DNA of 64,000 nt from Maritimibacter sp. HL-12 (GCF_900177545.1 NZ_FXBQ01000001.1:930001-994000); one strand, 5' to 3'; counted from the stretch's first letter, positions 7,961 to 16,272 are shown. Translations and numbers: made by a program. The notes: generated by a model not told the origin, from the sequence alone.

Positions 7961-7997
7961 GGGTTATCCCTGACACGCTGCCAGCCTTCGTCTTATC
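7961..7997 (+). promoter_or_regulatory. Candidate promoter sharing the integrase motif
   Basis: GGGTTATCCCTGACACG (7961-7977) includes a -35-like CTGACA (7970-7975), then 16 bp, then CTTATC (7992-7997), the same architecture and spacing as at 2098-2134. The rest of the 7716-8026 gap shows no supported gene. An AGGAG at about 8016 and the ATG at 8027 follow. Confidence 0.45.
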
Positions 7998-8026
7998 GAT
8001 CTGCATCAGCAACTTAGGAGATCGAC

Positions 8027-8266
8027 ATGACCGACATTGTGACGCTCAAGGCCATCTGCGACGAACTCAAGATTGACCCACGCGAGGCCCGTGAACGCCT
8101 GCGCGCCGCAGCCAGCGACGCCAAGGCGAACCCTGAACTGGCGAAGGCGCGGAAGCCGCGCACACCGTGGCAGTGGGTGAAGGGGTCCGCCGCCGAGAAG
8201 GAAGCCCGAAAAGCTCTTTCCAATTGTGCCCCAGTAGCAGAAGACGAAGGCAAAAAGAGCAAGTGA
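8027..8266 (+). CDS. Hypothetical island protein, 79 aa
   Basis: The ATG is preceded by AGGAG. The N-terminal half (TLKAICDELKIDPREARERLRAAA) looks like a short helical DNA-binding or helix-turn-helix-like segment. The rest is basic and rich in Lys and Ala (WQWVKGSAAEKEARKAL), typical of small nucleoid-like or phage regulatory proteins. No family is recognised. It shares a promoter design with the integrase and is followed 4 bp later by another small gene. Confidence 0.65.
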   Translation: MTDIVTLKAICDELKIDPREARERLRAAASDAKANPELAKARKPRTPWQWVKGSAAEKEARKALSNCAPVAEDEGKKSK

Positions 8267-8270
8267 ACCA

Positions 8271-8627
8271 ATGAGAAAAACTGAAAAACCGAAAGGGCTT
8301 TTGCCGCCTGCTCCTGCTCAGGATGCGTCACGGAAGACTTACGGAGAATGGCAGATCACGGACACCGTTTCCAGTACACGAAAAAACCTGTTCAGCATTG
8401 ACCCGCACAGCGGCTATCATGTTGGGACAATTATTTCGGGCAGCAGAAGCAAGCTAGATCGTTTCGAGAGGAGCCTCACACTTATTCGATCTGCACCGGA
8501 CATGCTCTATGTTTTGGAGGCCGTGGCCGCGTCTTTAAGAGCGGGTGAGGAGATTGACACAGCCGAGCTATTGTCGTTGATCGACAATGTATTGGAGCGG
8601 GTTGCCTCACCATCTGGTGAAGGTTGA
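8271..8627 (+). CDS. Hypothetical island protein, 118 aa
   Basis: It begins 4 bp after the preceding gene, so it is probably co-transcribed. The middle contains GYHVGTIISGSRSKLDRFERSL and the end contains SAPDMLYVLEAVAASL, a pattern seen in small phage and element proteins of unknown function. Its last 121 bp overlap the 3' end of the convergent DUF4338 gene on the other strand. Both reading frames look real, so one of the two C-termini has probably been created by extension into the other gene. Confidence 0.6.
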   Translation: MRKTEKPKGLLPPAPAQDASRKTYGEWQITDTVSSTRKNLFSIDPHSGYHVGTIISGSRSKLDRFERSLTLIRSAPDMLYVLEAVAASLRAGEEIDTAELLSLIDNVLERVASPSGEG

Positions 8628-10639
8628 GCCGCAAGCCCGCCTTTAACGGCACGGAGCTTCAGACTCTCACTGATGGAATGCGGCCCGAGATTTTTTGTTG
8701 CATCCAAGATGCCCGGTTTGTCGATTCGTGGACTTAGCCAACGTTCGATCCAGCAGTTTGAGATGCTTCGAAGTGTAGACGAAGTTCTTCTTTTAGACCG
8801 CGCGCCAAACCCAAGCATATCGTCTTTCGCGTCTTTATAAAGCTCGCACCCATACACTTTACGTCCATGCGACTGCTTCAAGAGAGAGTCGTCATTGATG
8901 CCCAAAAGGTTTAGGCCCTCGCGAATTTGGCGCATCCGCGGACTACTACCTTCGCCAAAAACACTATTGATCCTTCGACGACCATAGACGGCTGTACCCA
9001 ACTGGCGCATGAGTGTCACCGTCTGCTCGCTCAGATGCGTGATGCTTACTCCTGTTCCGCTTTCCAGCTTTTTCCAGACCACATCAGCGCTGAGACGCTC
9101 AAACCGTTCGCGCCGCAGCGCAAGACTCGAATACTGATTACTACCAACACCGTATAGGCTGGTTGTGGTGATGAGCTTAAGATCTGAACTTCGAACTATC
9201 GAGCGCCCCGCAATTTGGGATGCGATCTCACTGACTTGATTTGAGTACCGTTTACCATAGAGCTTTCGCGCCTCGCGTGAGGCCATCGCGAGTGCAACCA
9301 GCTTACCACCAAGTAGAGTATTGTAAGGCGCGATTGCACCACACACAGCCAAGTCGGCCACCTCAGTCGCTAGGTGCCGTTTCTTTATCTCATTGAGCGC
9401 AACACGAATGGCGCTCTGCCCATTTTTGTCAGTGAATGCGAGATAAGTAGCAGCCGCTGGCTCCTTCCGTATTCCCAATTGGACAAGGGTTTGCACAGCT
9501 TTGAGTAAGGGGGCTAGCTGTTCAGCCCTCTTTTTTCGGAATAGCCCTGTTTCTGAAAGGCGTCGCCACCCGTCGTCACCGATTTCTTCTTTCTTGTAGC
9601 CTCTAATATCGATTGGCTCATTGTCTTCGGTCGACGACAAGTCTCGTTTTCTTTGTGCGGCGCCTTCTGCAGCGCCACGCTCCAAACGGATCAATGTGTC
9701 AAAAGTCGGATGCACGATCTCATCGTCTGTGATCAGATCATCGTGGCGGATATCGTTGATTGCGTTCTCAAGCGCAATTAACAGGCGTTTTCCCACACGC
9801 GCCGCTTCATACTCACCGGCCATAATCTTTTCAGAAAGCGCATCAACCTGCCAGCCGATCCATCTATCCCGGCTGCCCAAATTTGCAGTTGGACTTGCGA
9901 GCATGGCAATGCCTATAACGGGGTGGTTTTTTCGTGCCCCGTTTCGCAATAGGAATCTCTGCGTTCGTCCCGGTAGGGGGTTGTATTCAAGGGACCACGT
10001 GTATCGAAAGTAGCGCCAGATGTCTTGAAGCTTGAATCCAGTGTACTCGCACCTTGCATCGGTCGAGCACTCTTGCAAGACAGGCCGAACGATTTTTCCC
10101 AACGCGTCCATTCGGCCTTCCCGCGTTTGCGAGTTCTGCGCCTGTTGCAGCGCAGACGCCAAATCCGCTCCATTATCAATCAAAGAAAGAATTGAAACCT
10201 TTTTCCCTTCAAAGGGCCGTTCACGCTCCATTCGCTTCATAAAATCTTGAACCGAAGCCTCGCCAAGCTGGCGATTACTTGCAATTTCAAGGCCGGCTCG
10301 AATTCGTTTTTTGGCGTGATCAACGGTTTCGCCTTCAAGTGGAGAAAACGAGGCAGACTCCACGGTAATTCCGAAATCATTGAAATCGATTTTCCAACCT
10401 TGCGCGATAAGGTCGGATAGGATTGAGTAAGCTACGGCCATACGCAGGTTGCCACATGCGTCCGTATCCGTCGCGAGCATACTGAATTTATCTGCAAAGC
10501 GCCGGAACTCTCTTGCTCTTTCCTCGAAATCAATATTCTTAGTATCTTCAACTTTCTGTTGGATACGCTTTCTTCCTCCTTCAGATATCTTCGAAGGGAA
10601 GAAGTAGCTCGGGCCATTGGTTTTTTCTTGATTTTTCAT
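8507..10639 (-). CDS. DUF4338 (DruA-like) protein of the cargo operon
   Basis: The protein has about 710 residues from ATG 10639; a GTG at 10669 is an alternative. Roughly the first 200 residues are helical and unassigned. A DUF4338-type region follows: HPVIGIAMLASP and RDRWIGW (about 240-264), then LLGGKLVALAMAS (about 442), IASQIAGR and TTTSLYGVGSNQY (about 491-503), then WIERWLSPR near the end. DUF4338 is the family of DruA, a component of the Druantia anti-phage systems. No Druantia helicase (DruE) is present. The tail after WLSPR is low-complexity and overlaps the opposite gene. It lies downstream of the GHKL ATPase gene, and the two probably form one system. Confidence 0.8.
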   Translation of the reverse strand: MKNQEKTNGPSYFFPSKISEGGRKRIQQKVEDTKNIDFEERAREFRRFADKFSMLATDTDACGNLRMAVAYSILSDLIAQGWKIDFNDFGITVESASFSPLEGETVDHAKKRIRAGLEIASNRQLGEASVQDFMKRMERERPFEGKKVSILSLIDNGADLASALQQAQNSQTREGRMDALGKIVRPVLQECSTDARCEYTGFKLQDIWRYFRYTWSLEYNPLPGRTQRFLLRNGARKNHPVIGIAMLASPTANLGSRDRWIGWQVDALSEKIMAGEYEAARVGKRLLIALENAINDIRHDDLITDDEIVHPTFDTLIRLERGAAEGAAQRKRDLSSTEDNEPIDIRGYKKEEIGDDGWRRLSETGLFRKKRAEQLAPLLKAVQTLVQLGIRKEPAAATYLAFTDKNGQSAIRVALNEIKKRHLATEVADLAVCGAIAPYNTLLGGKLVALAMASREARKLYGKRYSNQVSEIASQIAGRSIVRSSDLKLITTTSLYGVGSNQYSSLALRRERFERLSADVVWKKLESGTGVSITHLSEQTVTLMRQLGTAVYGRRRINSVFGEGSSPRMRQIREGLNLLGINDDSLLKQSHGRKVYGCELYKDAKDDMLGFGARSKRRTSSTLRSISNCWIERWLSPRIDKPGILDATKNLGPHSISESLKLRAVKGGLAAQPSPDGEATRSNTLSINDNSSAVSISSPALKDAATASKT

Positions 10640-10661
10640 GTGGCGTTCATAACAGAATGCA

Positions 10662-10681
10662 CGGGCCACCTAAATGGCCCG
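10662..10681 (-). promoter_or_regulatory. Intergenic hairpin between the two cargo genes
   Basis: CGGGCCA and TGGCCCG (7-bp stem, 6-base loop) lie between the ATPase stop (10703) and the DUF4338 start (10639). There is no T-run, so a role in mRNA processing or in setting the protein ratio is more likely than full termination. Confidence 0.4.
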
Positions 10682-10702
10682 CGCTGCATAGTGAAGGAAA
10701 AC

Positions 10703-12517
10703 TTATTCTGCGGCGATGTTGTCGTCTTCGCTGTCCACAACATCTTCGTCGTGACCGAAGCGATGCAGAACGTCGAGGGCGACTTCCAGTCTTTCAGACC
10801 ATGCAATCTTTTCCACATGGTAAAAGTTCGACTTGTCCTGATTGCCCAGGGCATCGAGTTCAGCTTCGCCCACTGAGAAGAGCATTACCTCAAGGCCAGC
10901 GCGCAGAAACCGGTTCGCGGCAGCCGACGCATAAAGATCGGTGTAGAAACGGTGTGACATATTGATTTCGAGCACCTTCATCGCGCCGCGCTGAATGACC
11001 CTGTAAAACGGAGCATTAGGATGACTTGCGAACTCTACCTTATACGGGTGCTTCGCTTCCTCTTCTTGCGCCTCATTCCGAACCGTCTCCTCGGGGCGTT
11101 TCTGCTCCTTTGCTTTCTGCTTGACGTACTGTTCGAATTGCTCCCGTGCCTTGGCTTCACGCTCAGCCGAAGTGCCACCAGCGCGCTTGCGCCGGAATTT
11201 CTCGCTTTCCTTCATCGAAGCTTCAGACGCTCGATCTTTCTCGGGGTCCTCGGGCTTTGAGGCATCGGCTTTCTGCATTGCAGACACCTCTTTACGTAGA
11301 GTGCGGATGACACGCTCCACGCCCGCGTCCTGCAGCAAATCCCAGATCCGGTCGGACATGACCACGCCTTGCTTTGAATTCGCAATCGTGAATTCTTCAT
11401 CAAGCTCGGCTGGAAAGTCGATCTCAAGCGCCCAATAGCGGTCATCGTTTCGGAACTTTTCTAATCCCCGCCAAGGCGTGCGCTCAACCACGTCGATCTG
11501 GCGTCCCATACGGCACACAATTACGCCACGATGATCATTCGCTACCTTGAAGCGGTTGTTGGAGTTCCCGTGCTGAGCATCTTTATCTTTGTCCCTAGAA
11601 AAGAAGCGATGGGGGAACAGCGCATACCGGATAGCGATCTTGACCTTCTTGTCTGGGTTGCGCTTGGACTTCACTTCAATTTCGGCTGGCTCCAACGCTT
11701 TCGCACGATCTTCGTCTTCATCGAAGTAGCGGAAACCGGGTGTGAGGAAGAGCGGGTCAAGCGGCTCAATGGAGGTGCCATCAAACTTTAGACCGACTTG
11801 CTGGAGGTAGTTCCGAAACATCACCCCGAAGTGCTGCAGGAGGTTGTCGCGCATCCCCTTTGTGGTCTTCCACTTGATCCGGTCCATTTTTTCCCACAGC
11901 ACGATGGTTCCGTGCGTGAGTTTGCCGCCGGGCATGTGTTCCGAAATATGTTCCATGACCCATTTCGGTGGTTCGGTGCCCTCTACTTCGTCGGGCATGC
12001 GCACGGTATCCGTATTGTCCGTATATTTTCCTGCAGCGATGTCATCGAGGTCGACGGTAAGAGACCGCCAGTTTCCGCCCTCTGTGATCGAGAAAATTGA
12101 GTAGCGACGGGCTTGGTTAACGGATGCGCTAGGCAAGCCGAAACCAAAGCGCCCGAAGCCACTCCGGTTCTCTTCATTGTGACGATGAGTGCCACCCCAC
12201 GCGGCAGCCGGCTGCAACATTCCTTTAGGCATGCCATGACCGTCATCGATCACGGCGAGTGCGTCGGGCGTAGCGGTGCTCTTGCCACTATACCCAAGCG
12301 CTATGCACACTTGCGTCGCTCCAGCTTCGATTGAGTTGTCGATCAACTCGTCGAGTGCGGTACCAGTGTGTTTGTAGTGAGTGTTCCGCATACTTTCGAC
12401 AAAGGCCGTGCCGACGGCGAAAGTGTACTTGAAACCCTTTGCCGAAAGGCTCTCGGCATAAGCTTTCTGCTTGTCGAGATCAGATTTCGGGGCTTCAATC
12501 TTTGCTTCGATAGTCAT
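10703..12517 (-). CDS. GHKL (Hsp90/MORC-like) ATPase of the cargo operon
   Basis: The protein has 604 residues from ATG 12517, with AGGA just upstream. The Bergerat nucleotide-binding fold is complete: N-box ALDELIDNS (about 54-62), G1 box DDGHGM (91-96) and G2 box GRFGFGLPSAS (122-132). A second, S5-like domain follows. Near 440-495 there is a long charged, probably coiled-coil segment rich in Lys and Glu, then a C-terminal domain (YKVEFASHPNAPFYRVIQ). MORC, Hsp90 and GyrB-type ATPases use ATP binding to clamp a dimer, often on DNA. The following gene encodes a DUF4338 protein, an arrangement I cannot match to a named defence system. Confidence 0.88.
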   Translation of the reverse strand: MTIEAKIEAPKSDLDKQKAYAESLSAKGFKYTFAVGTAFVESMRNTHYKHTGTALDELIDNSIEAGATQVCIALGYSGKSTATPDALAVIDDGHGMPKGMLQPAAAWGGTHRHNEENRSGFGRFGFGLPSASVNQARRYSIFSITEGGNWRSLTVDLDDIAAGKYTDNTDTVRMPDEVEGTEPPKWVMEHISEHMPGGKLTHGTIVLWEKMDRIKWKTTKGMRDNLLQHFGVMFRNYLQQVGLKFDGTSIEPLDPLFLTPGFRYFDEDEDRAKALEPAEIEVKSKRNPDKKVKIAIRYALFPHRFFSRDKDKDAQHGNSNNRFKVANDHRGVIVCRMGRQIDVVERTPWRGLEKFRNDDRYWALEIDFPAELDEEFTIANSKQGVVMSDRIWDLLQDAGVERVIRTLRKEVSAMQKADASKPEDPEKDRASEASMKESEKFRRKRAGGTSAEREAKAREQFEQYVKQKAKEQKRPEETVRNEAQEEEAKHPYKVEFASHPNAPFYRVIQRGAMKVLEINMSHRFYTDLYASAAANRFLRAGLEVMLFSVGEAELDALGNQDKSNFYHVEKIAWSERLEVALDVLHRFGHDEDVVDSEDDNIAAE

Positions 12518-12605
12518 GATATGCTGTCCTAAGCTTGTGCAGCCACTGTTCGGCCGCGTTTCAGGTTGGGCGCGTGCCCGGACAACCCGGACACGCCAAG
12601 TCGCC

Positions 12606-12803
12606 TTACGCGACGAACACTTCCAGATGATCGAAAACGATTTCGATCAGATCGCCACCAATCCATACATAACGGATCAGCAACTGCCGGAACACAAAAA
12701 AGCGCCCGAAGCCATAATGGCCTTCGAACGCGGTCTGATGCGCCAGTTGGACGAAAAGGTATGCGGTATCGGGGCCGCAAATCCCCATCATGCTGAACAA
12801 CAT
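12606..12803 (-). CDS. Small hydrophobic protein, 65 aa
   Basis: ATG 12803 is chosen because GGAGG lies 5 bases upstream; an in-frame ATG at 12815 lacks such a site. The product is aromatic and hydrophobic (FGRFFVFRQLLIRYVWIGGDLIEIVFDHLEVFVA) and may be a single-pass or peripheral membrane protein. It lies upstream of the GHKL ATPase gene on the same strand with an 88-bp gap, so it may be the first gene of that operon. No family is recognised. Confidence 0.5.
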   Translation of the reverse strand: MLFSMMGICGPDTAYLFVQLAHQTAFEGHYGFGRFFVFRQLLIRYVWIGGDLIEIVFDHLEVFVA

Positions 12804-13122
12804 GCCAGCCTCCATATGGTTTCAACCAACGGAGGCCCACCAGCTCTAGGTGACCTTCTCTGTCCGCCTTCATTCTGCAGTCGCTATGACCGCGTTGATC
12901 CGTCAGACCTCCGGTGCGAATAACATCTGCGCATCACTTGAGCATTTCAAGCCCCCTCGGAAAGAAAATTTCTACTCCCTTGGTCTGGGCGTTCCTTTTA
13001 CGTGCGCCGAGCATCAGTCAGCAGACCGTCTACAGTGCTACCCAAATGATACCCACACCAACCTGCGCGGCCTCACGAGACCGGAAATCATTGGCTAAAA
13101 AATTGATTTAATTGAGTTTTAA
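12804..13122. other. Non-coding island end next to tRNA-Phe
   Basis: No gene is seen in these 319 bp. The stretch contains the right arm-type repeat (13036-13056) and becomes AT-rich immediately before the attachment site (13091-13121). It probably carries the promoter of the leftward small gene and the cargo operon, but no convincing -35/-10 pair stands out. Confidence 0.5.
13036..13056 (+). repeat. Right arm-type repeat
   Basis: This is the partner of 2010-2030, matching 19 of 21 bases, in the same orientation, 67 bp inside the tRNA-Phe end of the island. Both copies contain two CTACCC/ATACCC-like half units. It is a candidate integrase arm site. Confidence 0.5.
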
Positions 13123-13197
13123 TGGTGCCCGGGGGCGGAATCGAACCACCGACACGAGGATTTTCAATCCACTGCTCTACCCCTGAGCTACCCGGGC
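13123..13197 (-). tRNA. tRNA-Phe (GAA)
   Basis: The minus strand folds as a complete tRNA: acceptor GCCCGGG with CCCGGGC, D arm GCTCAGGGGTAGAGC, anticodon loop TTGAAAA with anticodon GAA, T arm GGTTCGATTCC, and an encoded CCA end at 13123-13125. The anticodon stem has one T-T mismatch. The 3' half (13123-13168) is duplicated at the far end of the island, so it is the integration target. The yacG end lies about 80 bp away on the same strand. Confidence 0.96.
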
Positions 13198-13278
13198 ACG
13201 GGTGAACGGCGATGCGTTCGGGTGGCGGCTTTCTAGTCGGGCACCGGGCTGGTGTCCAGAGGGAAAAGAGCCGCGGGA

Positions 13279-13461
13279 TCAGTGCGGTTTCGGTGACGGT
13301 GTTGCCGATGGCAAAGAGCTGGTGTCGTCGTCATCGACAGGCTCGGCCGGGATCGCGTAGGCCCCCTTGAGCCAGCGGCCAAGGTCGACATCGGCGCAGC
13401 GGCGCGAGCAGAACGGGTGGTAGGCTTTCACCGCATCCTTGCCACAGATCGGACAGCTCAT
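13279..13461 (-). CDS. yacG: DNA gyrase inhibitor YacG
   Basis: A 60-residue zinc-binding protein with the family's four cysteines (CPIC at 3-6 and CSRRC at 18-22) and the following [10 protein letters not shown] motif. YacG binds GyrB and blocks its DNA binding. It is the last gene of the infA-maf-rng-yacG run, and its ATG overlaps the RNase gene stop by 3 bases. The acidic Asp-rich C-terminal tail is usual for the family in this group. Confidence 0.95.
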   Translation of the reverse strand: MSCPICGKDAVKAYHPFCSRRCADVDLGRWLKGAYAIPAEPVDDDDTSSLPSATPSPKPH

Positions 13462-14498
13462 CCCAGAGCCTCCTCGAGCGGGCGACGTTCGCGTTTGCGC
13501 TGCATCTCGAAATGCCCCAGCGGCGTCCAGCCCGCAAGGGCGGTCTCGATCGGATCGGTACGGAAGGCGGCGCGCAGCGCCTGTTCGAACCCGCGCCGGT
13601 CTTTCTTGGGCATCGGTGCCAGATCCAGCGTGATCTGCCCGCCAAGTCCCTTGCAGCGCAGCAGCCTCGGCAGGGCGCGGGCGAGGGCGATGTTGGCCTT
13701 GAGACCGGCGGCGGGCGAGGTATCGTCGCCGGTGTTCACATCGACGGCGACGAGTGCACGGGTTGGTTCGATATGGGCAAATGCCCCCCCGGGAAGCGGG
13801 GCGAGAGAAGCACGCAATGCAGCAATCATCTCATCCGCGCCATGACGGGCAAAGCTTCCCGGGGTGTCGTCGAATTGATCCGGCGCGGCCCAGTCGCGCC
13901 AGGCGAGCAGATGGGCATCGGGGCCATCGACAAGCAGATCGGGCGCGCGCCCGTCGGCATCGGCGGCCACCGCCCGGGCAAGTTCATGCATCGCGGCAAT
14001 ATCGTCGGCGACCGCCGCATCGTCCCCCTCGACAGCCTCCGAGCGCAGGATCAGCCCGGTCTCACCGGCCTCACCCGCGGCCTCGTGCGCGATGTCGAGC
14101 AGGCGCACCCGTTCTTCCTCGTCATGGATCCGGCGCGACAGGTTGATCCCCGGCGCGCCGGGGGTGATGATCGCGTAGCGCGACTTGAACAGCACCTTGG
14201 CCGTCAGCGGCACCGCCTTGCCCGGCTCGGCCCAGCCGGTGACCTGCACCAGCACGGCCGCGCCCGGCTTCAACCCTTGCGCCTGCCGCAGGTATCCCGA
14301 GACTTCCGGCAGACGCACGAACATCCCGCCCTGCCCTTTCACCGGACGGTCGCAGATCGCGCGGTAGATCGCGCCGGGACGCGGGGTGGCATCCTCGGGG
14401 GCGGGGTCGATCAGCAGATCGTCGAGCTGACCATCGATGATCCGCGCCGCAGCCTTGCGGCCGGCGATCTCGTCGAGTGCGATCACGCTGCCCTTCAT
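13458..14498 (-). CDS. Short RNase E/G-family protein
   Basis: 346 residues from ATG 14498, which overlaps the Maf stop as ATGA. The C-terminal half has the RNase E/G catalytic pattern: [11 protein letters not shown], supplying the first metal-binding Asp, and [11 protein letters not shown], supplying the second. The protein is shorter than RNase G (about 490) and lacks the zinc-link and small domain. This compact form is regularly found beside maf and yacG in Rhodobacterales. It probably cleaves single-stranded RNA, with a narrower role than the main RNase E. Confidence 0.88.
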   Translation of the reverse strand: MKGSVIALDEIAGRKAAARIIDGQLDDLLIDPAPEDATPRPGAIYRAICDRPVKGQGGMFVRLPEVSGYLRQAQGLKPGAAVLVQVTGWAEPGKAVPLTAKVLFKSRYAIITPGAPGINLSRRIHDEEERVRLLDIAHEAAGEAGETGLILRSEAVEGDDAAVADDIAAMHELARAVAADADGRAPDLLVDGPDAHLLAWRDWAAPDQFDDTPGSFARHGADEMIAALRASLAPLPGGAFAHIEPTRALVAVDVNTGDDTSPAAGLKANIALARALPRLLRCKGLGGQITLDLAPMPKKDRRGFEQALRAAFRTDPIETALAGWTPLGHFEMQRKRERRPLEEALG

Positions 14499-15091
14499 GC
14501 CCAGCCCTCGTGCACCGGGTAACCCGCTGCCACCAGAAGCGCGGCGGTCTCGGCCACCGGCAGGCCCATCACGGCGGTGTAGCTGCCCTGGATCCACGGG
14601 ATGAAGGCCCCGGCCGGGCCCTGGATGGCATAGGCACCGGCCTTGCCGCGCCAGTCGCCGGAGGCAAGGTAGGCGGCAAGCTCGGCATCGCTGAGCCGCT
14701 TCATCTTCACGCTGGTCACCACGTCGCGGGCAAAGCTCGTGCCTTCGTTGCGCACAACCACCGAGGTTATTACCCGGTGACGCCGCCCCGAGAGCCCGCG
14801 CAGGAATGCTTCCGCCTCGCGTTCATCCCCGGGCTTGCCAAGGATGCGGCGGCCCAGCGCCACGGTGGTATCGGCACAAAGCACCACCTCGCCCGCGCCC
14901 ACCGCCATCGCGGCAGCCTTTTCGGCGGCGATGCGGCGGCAGTAATGCAGCGGGATCTCGCCCTTGGCCGGGGTTTCATCGATCTCGGGCGGGCGCACCG
15001 CGTGCGGCGTTATCCCCAGCGTCAAAAGCAGTTCGGCCCGCCGAGGCGAGCCGGAGCCGAGGATCAGTTTGGACGCAAAGGGCACGCCCAC
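14495..15091 (-). CDS. maf: Maf-family nucleotide pyrophosphatase
   Basis: Hallmark Maf motifs are [14 protein letters not shown] at the N-terminus, [14 protein letters not shown], and [13 protein letters not shown] near the C-terminus. Maf proteins hydrolyse non-canonical or modified nucleoside triphosphates to monophosphates. Start chosen as GTG 15091, two bases after the infA stop; GTG 15085 is an alternative, and an upstream start would overlap infA. About 198 residues, normal for the family. Confidence 0.93.
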   Translation of the reverse strand: MGVPFASKLILGSGSPRRAELLLTLGITPHAVRPPEIDETPAKGEIPLHYCRRIAAEKAAAMAVGAGEVVLCADTTVALGRRILGKPGDEREAEAFLRGLSGRRHRVITSVVVRNEGTSFARDVVTSVKMKRLSDAELAAYLASGDWRGKAGAYAIQGPAGAFIPWIQGSYTAVMGLPVAETAALLVAAGYPVHEGWA

Positions 15092-15092
15092 G

Positions 15093-15311
15093 TCACTTGA
15101 AGCGGAAATTGATCCGGCCCTTGGTGAGGTCATAGGGCGTCATTTCAACCTGAACCCGGTCGCCGGCCAGAACACGGATGCGGTTCTTGCGCATCTTGCC
15201 TGCCGTATGCGCAATGATCGTATGGCCGTTTTCCAGCTCGACCAGGAATGTCGCGTTCGGCAGGAGTTCCTTCACGACGCCTGGAAATTCGAGCAGTTCT
15301 TCCTTGGCCAT
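15093..15311 (-). CDS. infA: Translation initiation factor IF-1
   Basis: 72 residues from ATG 15311, with GGAG 6 bases upstream. It is a single OB-fold (S1-like) domain: [22 protein letters not shown], then [19 protein letters not shown] and the ending KGRINFRFK. It occupies the A site of the 30S subunit during initiation. First gene of the minus-strand maf/rng/yacG cluster. A GTG six bases earlier (15317) is less likely. Confidence 0.98.
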   Translation of the reverse strand: MAKEELLEFPGVVKELLPNATFLVELENGHTIIAHTAGKMRKNRIRVLAGDRVQVEMTPYDLTKGRINFRFK

Positions 15312-15390
15312 GGTCACTCCGTTATTGATCGCCCACCATGCTGCGGGCGCGATCTAAATGGCCCCATTGACCCGGATTTTCAAGCTCTAA

Positions 15391-16272
15391 TCACGCCAGC
15401 GTCACGCATCGCACCGATTGCAGCCGGGGAGGCTGCTCGGACCAATGCGCCATGGTCAGCACGTTGCCGTCGGCGCGGGCGGCGCGCACGCGGGCAAGAT
15501 CGACCTCGGCGATGGTCCAGCCCGGCGCGTTCATCGCGCCCTCGGCAAGAATGCCGGTGGCGGGAAAACCCCGGTCGGGCGGGCCATAGATACTGGCAGC
15601 GCCAGTGTTTTCATCGACCACCGGATTCCACGGCGCGGCCCCCAGGGTCGGGGCGTGGACCACCACGCATTGCCCTTCGAGCGCGCGCGCCATCGCGCCC
15701 ACGCGCACCCGGCTGAACCCCTCCAACGCCTCGGTCGCGGAGGGCACGAGGATGATCTCGGCCCCTGCCTCCACCAGCGCCCGGGCCAGCAGCGGAAACT
15801 CGGCGTCGTAGCAGATCAGCACGCCGATCCGGCCCAACGCGGTTTCCATCACCACCAGCGGGTCGCCGGGACGCACGTCCATCGGGTCACGCTCCCAGCG
15901 GGTCATGATCTGCTTGTCATGCGGCTGGCGCTTGCCGTCAGGGGTGAAGAACATCGCCCGGTTTACCGCGTGATCGCTTGCGAAATACGGGCCGGAGGCC
16001 GCGAGAATGTGCACATTGTGGCGCGCGGCAAGCTCGGCGTGCAGATCCCAGGCGCGCGGCAGGGCCACGCTGACGGCCCGCATCGAGCCTTGCGTATCGG
16101 CCGCCACCGCGCGCCCGGCGAAAGCGGCCAGTTCCATCGCGCCATACTCGGGAAACACCAGCAGATCGGCCCCCTGTCCTGCTGCATCGGACACCCATGA
16201 GGCGAGCTTGTCGGCGTAGCAATCGAAGCCTTCCATCCAGTCGATCGGGTAGCAGGCGGCGGCGAGTTTCAT
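15391..16272 (-). CDS. Carbon-nitrogen hydrolase (nitrilase superfamily)
   Basis: 293 residues. The catalytic Glu-Lys-Cys triad is visible: Glu in VFPEYGAMEL (about 43), Lys in HDKQIMTRWE (about 119) and Cys in VLICYDAEFP (about 154). Likely an amidase or omega-amidase-type hydrolase acting on a small amide; substrate not predictable. Its ATG overlaps the stop of the upstream acetyltransferase gene, so the two are translationally coupled. No signal peptide; cytoplasmic. Confidence 0.9.
   Translation of the reverse strand: MKLAAACYPIDWMEGFDCYADKLASWVSDAAGQGADLLVFPEYGAMELAAFAGRAVAADTQGSMRAVSVALPRAWDLHAELAARHNVHILAASGPYFASDHAVNRAMFFTPDGKRQPHDKQIMTRWERDPMDVRPGDPLVVMETALGRIGVLICYDAEFPLLARALVEAGAEIILVPSATEALEGFSRVRVGAMARALEGQCVVVHAPTLGAAPWNPVVDENTGAASIYGPPDRGFPATGILAEGAMNAPGWTIAEVDLARVRAARADGNVLTMAHWSEQPPRLQSVRCVTLA

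Larger units (their letters stand above)
1833..13168. mobile_element. Integrated genomic island in tRNA-Phe (11.3 kb)
   Basis: A perfect 46-bp direct repeat (1833-1878 and 13123-13168) bounds the region. The right copy is the 3' part of an intact tRNA-Phe gene and the left copy is only that fragment, which is the usual footprint of integrase-mediated insertion into a tRNA 3' end. The integrase gene lies just inside the left repeat and points inwards. Contents are integrase, AlpA-like proteins, primase, RepA-like ATPase, a GIY-YIG protein, small hypotheticals and a GHKL ATPase/DUF4338 pair. Capsid, portal, tail and terminase genes are absent, and so are relaxase genes. The gene set resembles a phage satellite or a small integrative element with its own replication module. 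Confidence 0.9.

Noticed and set aside
8507-10669. Druantia system proper
   Set aside because: Only a DUF4338 protein is present; no DruE-type helicase or other Druantia components lie nearby.
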